In this document: positions 59,367-64,000 of the stretch, piece after piece
Layout: each line of letters starts with the position of its first letter
Position numbering within the stretch: position 1 is the stretch's first letter
Assembly: GCF_902806685.2 (NCBI RefSeq)
Contig: NC_048553.1
Coordinates: 8,353,099-8,417,098, forward strand
DNA: 64,000 nucleotides
Direction: 5' to 3'
Source: Maniola hyperantus
Taxonomy: Eukaryota; Arthropoda; Insecta; Lepidoptera; Nymphalidae
Notes under the pieces: model-generated
Seen by the model: the letters and a program-made list of their open reading frames with translations, nothing else
Told to the model about the DNA's origin: nothing
Database searches by the model: none
Position numbers and translations under genes: made by a program

Positions 59367-60393
59367 AATTAAATAGTTTATAAAAGGAGCAATCGACTGA
59401 AATTATCAAATTTTTAGGTCTAGAAAAATATTTTGCATGTAGGTTTACATTATAACGCAGAAAAAGAATTTTCAAAAATTCCGCCCATACGGAGCCGGCG
59501 CGATTCTGCTAGCTTGTTTTATTAGTTTTGAGTGAGTAAATAAGTAAGTAACTAAAACTAAATCTTAATTTACTTTAATAGACTAGATTTTTTAGGTACG
59601 ATACTCTCAAAAACAGGTAGGTATGAAGTGACATTATTTTATTAGATTGCATCAGTTGTTAGGTAGATATAATAATGACGGGACCTCCAATTTAAAAATA
59701 ATTAATATCACACACCTATAATATTATGTACGGCGCCATTAAAATATTTCACGATATTTTACAGCGATAAAGAGTATAAATTTAGATTTTCCGACAAAAT
59801 ATGCAAAGGAGCTATTGTAGCTAGGCATCCTCGCCATTATTTCACAAAAGCTTTCTAAACATCGTCAGGGGCCCGAGAGGCGCACACAACCACCGATCCG
59901 TATCTTGAGGGTCGCCATCGCACAAATATATCCAAGAGCAGGGGATTCGGTCTCCTTATCCTTTCTCCCTTTTCGCCACTATGCCCCCCCTCTCCCTCTA
60001 TAAACAGTGCTAAAAACTGGCTCGCAAAATTGTTAAATTTCGACATGGCAGCTTTTGTCCCTCTCAAAACCGGGGTTGCAATTTGTTGAGATAACATTGT
60101 TAGGAGCTCGGTTATTTACGATTGGGGAATTAATTTAAAGGATAGTAATTAGTCTTCGGATATTGGACGATTGCTTCGGAATCTATCAGATACGAGTTCG
60201 TAAATATTTCTGTAGCATAGGAATTCAGGAAGGAATTTGTTTTCCGCGCTGTTATTAGAAAACTTTACTTGTTGGCATTATTTTGTTCCAAGTACTTTAT
60301 CAAAACCTTGGACAAAGTGAATTGGAGATTTTTTAATTATCTATGGTTGAAGAATAAACTAAGTAAGTATGAGTAGAATTTTTTTTCACCAGG
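59367..60393. other. Unique interval with GC-richer patch
   Basis: 59,860-60,090 is GC-richer and C-rich (CATCGTCAGGGGCCCGAGAG, TATGCCCCCCCTCTCCCTC, CTCTCAAAACCGGGGTTGC). Its minus-strand frame has no domain. No gene. Confidence 0.3.
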
Positions 60394-60570
60394 ATGGACG
60401 GACAACATCAGGCAAGTCGCAGAGAGCGACTGGATTCAGGCGAACGCAAGACCGTGCAGGCGTAAGGAAGTCCCTATAAGAGACCTATGTATGTCCAGCA
60501 GTGGACGTCTATCGGTTGTTGTTGTTGATGATGATCACGATGATGATGATGATGATGATGATGATGATAT
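60394..60570 (+). mobile_element. RTE-type LINE 3' end with long (GAT)n tail
   Basis: ATGGACGGACAACATCAGGC, AAGTCGCAGAGAGCGACTGG, ATTCAGGCGAACGCAAGACC, AAGTCCCTATAAGAGACC and ATGTCCAGCAGTGGACGTCT, then ATCGGTTGTTGTTGTTGATG and about nine GAT units. Confidence 0.8.
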
Positions 60571-61485
60571 AATATTATAGTCGCTTATGTACCTACAAAA
60601 AGGTAGTACATGGTAGGAGGTTTTGTGTTACCTAAAATATTTAAAAAATCCCTTATAATATTTAAAAATAGAAACTACAAAATTAATGAAAAATGTTTAC
60701 AACCTGCTCTTATCACAAGAAATACAATAATTACTATTATTGGTCATGAATAACGTGTCAAAATTACCTTAAAAAAATTAAGTAAAAATATTAATATTCT
60801 AGCATCGCGGTCGTCAAGTGCCACAGAGGGGGATAGTGCAGGTCCCCCTCACCCGTTTCCGACAAAAAGGGGGGGTGTAGAATGATGGCTGAAATCCACG
60901 TTTTTAGGCCTATCAAGCTTTTTAGCATGGCGTCCACGTACGCTGTGTGGAAAGTTTAATGCGTATCTATCTATTAACTTTGCATGAATTAGCTAGCACC
61001 CAAAATTCGCAAAAATAAAAACACACAATATTATTATTTATTACTAGATACCTATACCTACTTAGTATTTCTTTATCATGCTTACTCTCGAACTTTTTTT
61101 TTTGAAATGAAATGATTTATTTGTTTTAAAAGGTCTTTTTGAAATTGTGCCAGGGACCCTGAAGTAAGTTTGCAAAACCTGTATCTCAGGGTCCCCGCTC
61201 TCCCTCCTCCATCATTAACAAATAAACACTTCTACAAAACTAAATTTAGTGATATAATATGAATATGAAACTTAAAAATACGTGTGTGTGTATGAGTGTG
61301 TGTGTGTGTACATATGTGTAAATGTTATATTTCTTTTAAATTTTCTCAAAAAAAATTCTATAGTTTTCATGAAATTCCATTTGGAATTGTCGATGATCCA
61401 GAAGCAATAGGTGGGTACCTAAGTATCTTGATGCTAAGAAATTTTTATACGAGACATTTCACCGCGGTTAATTTCCTCATCAAAT
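60571..61485. other. Unique interval
   Basis: 60,800-60,890 is G/C-tract-rich (GAGGGGGATAGTGCAGGTCC, CCCTCACCCG, AAAAAGGGGGGGTG). 61,130-61,215 (AATTGTGCCAGGGACCCTGA...CAGGGTCCCCGCTCTCCC) contains an inverted CAGGGACCCTG/CAGGGTCCC pair. A (GT)n run lies at 61,281-61,311. No gene. Confidence 0.3.
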
Positions 61486-61570
61486 GACAGAAGCGCTGGC
61501 TCGTATTAGCGCAAAGAATCGGCCTGGCTGTTCAGTTTGGAAATGCAGTTAGGATTCTTGGCACCATTCT
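61486..61570 (+). mobile_element. Family N LINE 3' end fragment
   Basis: GACAGAAGCGCTGGCTCGTA, GCGCAAAGAATCGGCCTGGC, TGTTCAGTTTGGAAATGCAG and ATTCTTGGCACCATTC align with residues from RAGSFFAQ to ASILGTI of the 29-kb ORF. Confidence 0.7.
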
Positions 61571-62319
61571 CTGGTAGGTACGTATATTAAATGTAACGTA
61601 TTTTGTGTAAAATCAAAATTTATGTCTATTCGATAGTGCTGCTTTGAAAAATTGCTAAGCTTTCAAGTTTTTGCCAATATCTAGGGTTACATTCGGAAAA
61701 GGTTTCGTCGTACATAATATATTAATACTGGAAGCCATCCGTATTACGCCGAGGCTAGTCACCTATATACTATAAATCTTTCGTTCCCCTGCATAAGTAC
61801 AATGCTAAATGAGCACAGATAAAATTGAACTTAATCTATATCCATACAACATACTAGTGACGCGCCACTATTAATCATAGAAAATGACGTAGCATTGTGC
61901 GAGTCGACTCAAAATTGTGAAAACCTATCCCGTCGCTCGCTGGCGAACTAATAACACGCTCACACTTCGGAAAATACCCGCCGGGGGGGTACTGTCGACG
62001 AAAAACTTCTGGTACCCAATAAACTAAACCCAAAAAAAATAAACTCATCAGCACCTTTCCTTCACCGTTAAAACAAGTAAGTAATATACGGACGTCCTAA
62101 CCTGACTAGGCTATCACAGCTAAAAATGATAAATAAATTATTTAGAGGGTCTTCCAAAATTCTTAAAATCCACATTCGCTGCTAGTTTTAAGTTTGCTGA
62201 CCATTTTAAATTACTTATCGATTGAACTAAAAAGTGGGTTGGTACCTCAAATTACTTCGAAACGAACTAAGTATACCTAATATTGTGAATGAGCAGACGT
62301 TGAAGTTTTAGACCTACAA
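61571..62319. other. Unique interval
   Basis: 61,900-62,010 is CG-bearing (GAGTCGACTCAAAATTGTG, CCCGTCGCTCGCTGGCGAAC, AATACCCGCCGGGGGGGTAC). No repeat family or gene. Confidence 0.3.
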
Positions 62320-62351
62320 AAATTCATACAAATATTATAAATGCGAAAGTG

Positions 62352-62384
<33 letters not shown>

Positions 62385-62555
62385 GCTAGCTTTTCACGGC
62401 CCATACGTTCAACCGATTTTGATGAAATTTGGTACAGAGATAGCTTGCCTCCCGGGGAAGGACATAGGCTACTCTTTATCCCGGAAAATCAAAGAGTTCC
62501 CATAGGATTTTCAAAAACCGAAATCCACGCGGACGGTCGCGGGCATCATCTAGTT
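62320..62555 (-). repeat. Family A2 repeat with expanded (GTCT)n tail
   Basis: ATAAATGCGAAAGTGTGTCT, about nine GTCT units, GCTAGCTTTTCACGGCCCAT, GATGAAATTTGGTACAGAGA, CTTGCCTCCCGGGGAAGGAC, AATCAAAGAGTTCCCATAGG and TCGCGGGCATCATCTAGTT. Well preserved. Confidence 0.9.
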
Positions 62556-62848
62556 ATTAAATGTTTTCGACACTTTTTTTTGTTTTTTTTTTCCAACCAT
62601 ACGTCACACGGCATGACGATGATGCGGCCCGCATGTGTGCGTGCAAACAGCAGTGTGTGGTCCGCGTGACGTTCTGCAAGCGACGTGATATATTGAGAAC
62701 TGCACCAAAAATCGCTACCTACTAGTTTATGTAACGAAACATTTCGCGTTTTGTTTCCCATTGTTGCTGCGGTTTTGGCTTTGGGGGATTATTAGGAGGC
62801 TGTGCGCAGTTAATAAGTTACAATCAAGCCGTAGATTTCAACTGATAT
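62556..62848. other. Unique interval
   Basis: T-rich run at 62,574-62,592, then GATGCGGCCCGCATGTGTGC. No gene. Confidence 0.3.
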
Positions 62849-63034
62849 TTATTCATGATCAAGCCATCGCCGGCTAACTATAGAGGACGGGCTTCTTCTC
62901 AGAATGAGAAAGGTTGGGCCAAATGCGGATTGGCAGACTTCAGACACCTTTGAGCACATTATGGGAGGCTCTCAGGCATGCAGGTTTCCTCACGATATTT
63001 TCCTTCACCGTTTAAGTAAGTGATATTTACTTAA
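62849..63034 (-). mobile_element. tRNA-SINE (family S), 3' two thirds
   Basis: TTCATGATCAAGCCATCGCC, CTTCTCAGAATGAGAAAGGT, GCGGATTGGCAGACTTCAGA, GAGCACATTATGGGAGGCTC, GCATGCAGGTTTCCTCACGA and TTTCCTTCACCGTTTAAGTA: reversed SINE body. The tRNA-like head is absent. Confidence 0.75.
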
Positions 63035-63269
63035 TTGTTTTTTATTCTTCTCGCGTCTCACTAGGCTATCACCGTTTTATCTTACCGACACCAATTTACA
63101 TGGATTTTTTATGATCTTCCTTGCGTGATCGCTGCGGTTGTACAAGTGGGAAATTACGGGTTTCGATTATTAGAAATTTATAATTTCTAAAGTGGTTCTG
63201 GTCTGGCAGAAGCCCTAGGTGGTAGCTAGTTACCATCATACAGGCAAAGCCATGCCACTTTATTATTAT

Positions 63270-63520
63270 ACTGGCTGATGCCCGCGACTTCGTCCGCGTG
63301 GAATTAGTTTTTTCAAAACCCCGTGGGAACTCTTTGATTTTTCGGGATAAAAAGTAGCCTTTGTCACTCTCCAGGTCTTTATCTATACCCATGCAAAAAT
63401 CACGTCAATCCGTGGCACCGTTGCGACGTGATTGAAGGACAAACCAACAAACCAACAAACCAATAAACCAACAAACCAACAAACAAACACACTTTCGCAT
63501 TTATAATAAGGGTACTGATT
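63270..63520 (+). repeat. Family A1 repeat, full length
   Basis: ATACTGGCTGATGCCCGCGA, AACCCCGTGGGAACTCTTTG, CTCCAGGTCTTTATCTATAC, CGTGGCACCGTTGCGACGTG, an extended ACCAACAAACCAA run, and CACTTTCGCATTTATAATAA with GGGTACTGAT. Confidence 0.9.
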
Positions 63521-63589
63521 CACTGGGATACTTACATATATTTTAATATCTAAATATACTCTAAACCTACCTAAGTAAATTAAAAATTA

Positions 63590-63760
63590 AAAAGAGCAAC
63601 CGCCGAGTTTCTTGCTGGTTCTTCTCGGTAGGAACGGCATTCCGAACCAGTGGTAAATTAAAAATACGTGACTACCTATTCATAAGCACTTGTAAAAAGT
63701 TTACATGAATAAAAAAAAAACATTCCATTATATTCTATTCTATTCTATTCTAAGTATTGT
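63590..63760 (+). mobile_element. LINE 3' end with TATTC tail
   Basis: GAGCAACCGCCGAGTTTCTT, GCTGGTTCTTCTCGGTAGGA, ACGGCATTCCGAACCAGTGG, TTCATAAGCACTTGTAAAAA and GTTTACATGAATAAA, then (TATTC)n. It is the typical end of a Jockey-like lepidopteran LINE, by recollection. Confidence 0.6.
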
Positions 63761-63948
63761 AGGTAGGTAGGTATATACCTAGATACCTATAAAATCGAAT
63801 CAAGTACCTACTTCATAAATTAGCTTCTTTCTGTAGAATCTTTTTATCTGCCAAGGGTTACTGGTAGAGATCTCTTTAAAATAATGTGCTTCCTTGTCCT
63901 AATATAAATAAATATTCTTACAATATAATAAATATTCTTACAATTTTT

Positions 63949-64000
63949 AGGGTTCCGTACCTCAAAAGTAAAAAGAAATCCTTATAGGATCACTTCGTTG
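63949..64000 (-). repeat. Family E repeat, continues past window edge
   Basis: TTTTTAGGGTTCCGTACCTC, AAAAGTAAAAAGAAATCCTT and ATAGGATCACTTCGTTG. This is the reversed terminus of family E. Confidence 0.75.

Noticed and set aside
63761..63790. Telomeric repeats (TTAGG)n
   Set aside because: The many TAGGTAGG/ACCTACCT runs are tetranucleotide microsatellite words, not TTAGG arrays.

Overview
The window looks like lepidopteran (moth or butterfly) nuclear DNA. It is AT-rich and spliceosomal in style. It is saturated with interspersed repeats that I recognise from Lepidoptera: the CTAGCTGATGCCCGCG-head family, GGGTTCCGTAC repeats, RTE-type LINEs ending in (GAT)n, and a tRNA-derived SINE. Short TAGGTAGG/ACCTACC runs are also common. 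I found no intact protein-coding host gene, no rRNA or tRNA gene and no CRISPR array. By a rough hand tally about a quarter of the bases can be assigned to a repeat family. The rest reads as unique intergenic or large-intron sequence with a few GC-rich, possibly regulatory patches.

Layout. Positions 1-8.6 kb carry several copies of family A, an RTE 3' end, a cluster of small fold-backs (5.1-5.8 kb) and a minus-strand LINE C-terminus (6.9-7.3 kb). Between 8.6 and 16.2 kb the DNA is mostly unique. It contains two exon-like blocks (about 9.25-9.44 kb and 11,496-11,757) and, at its end, two perfect hairpins. From 16.5 to 23.4 kb repeats return: a LINE fragment, palindromic family P, two larger fold-back MITEs, family B, a near-complete SINE and an RTE fragment. 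A CpG-rich block at 23.88-24.66 kb is the best promoter or first-exon candidate. From 25.3 to 29.9 kb lies a LINE/mariner graveyard: a mariner with its D34D region, an RTE reverse transcriptase with FADD, an RTE 3' end split by another insertion, and the longest ORF. That ORF is a LINE C-terminal zinc-knuckle plus PD-(D/E)XK-like nuclease domain. From 30 to 45 kb unique DNA alternates with scattered copies, including a clean hAT-type MITE with an 8-bp target duplication. From 46 to 47.1 kb there is a compound of tandem and inverted duplications. From 48 to 64 kb family A, B, E, D, P and S copies are dense. Here sits the clearest nested structure: two TTAA-flanked elements in opposite orientation, one inserted in a family-B repeat and the other carrying a 292-bp fold-back MITE.

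How the parts relate. The LINE fragments (RTE-like and nuclease-bearing) are the likely past sources of retroposition machinery. The SINE shares the RTE's TGATGATGAT tail, and families A and B share a 5' head but have different bodies, so these repeats probably evolved by module exchange. The MITEs (P, D, F, the TTAA element, the hAT element) are non-autonomous DNA elements whose transposases are not in the window. The only transposase remnant seen is the mariner. Family letters (A1, A2, B, D, E, F, N, P, S) are mine. All assignments were made by eye.
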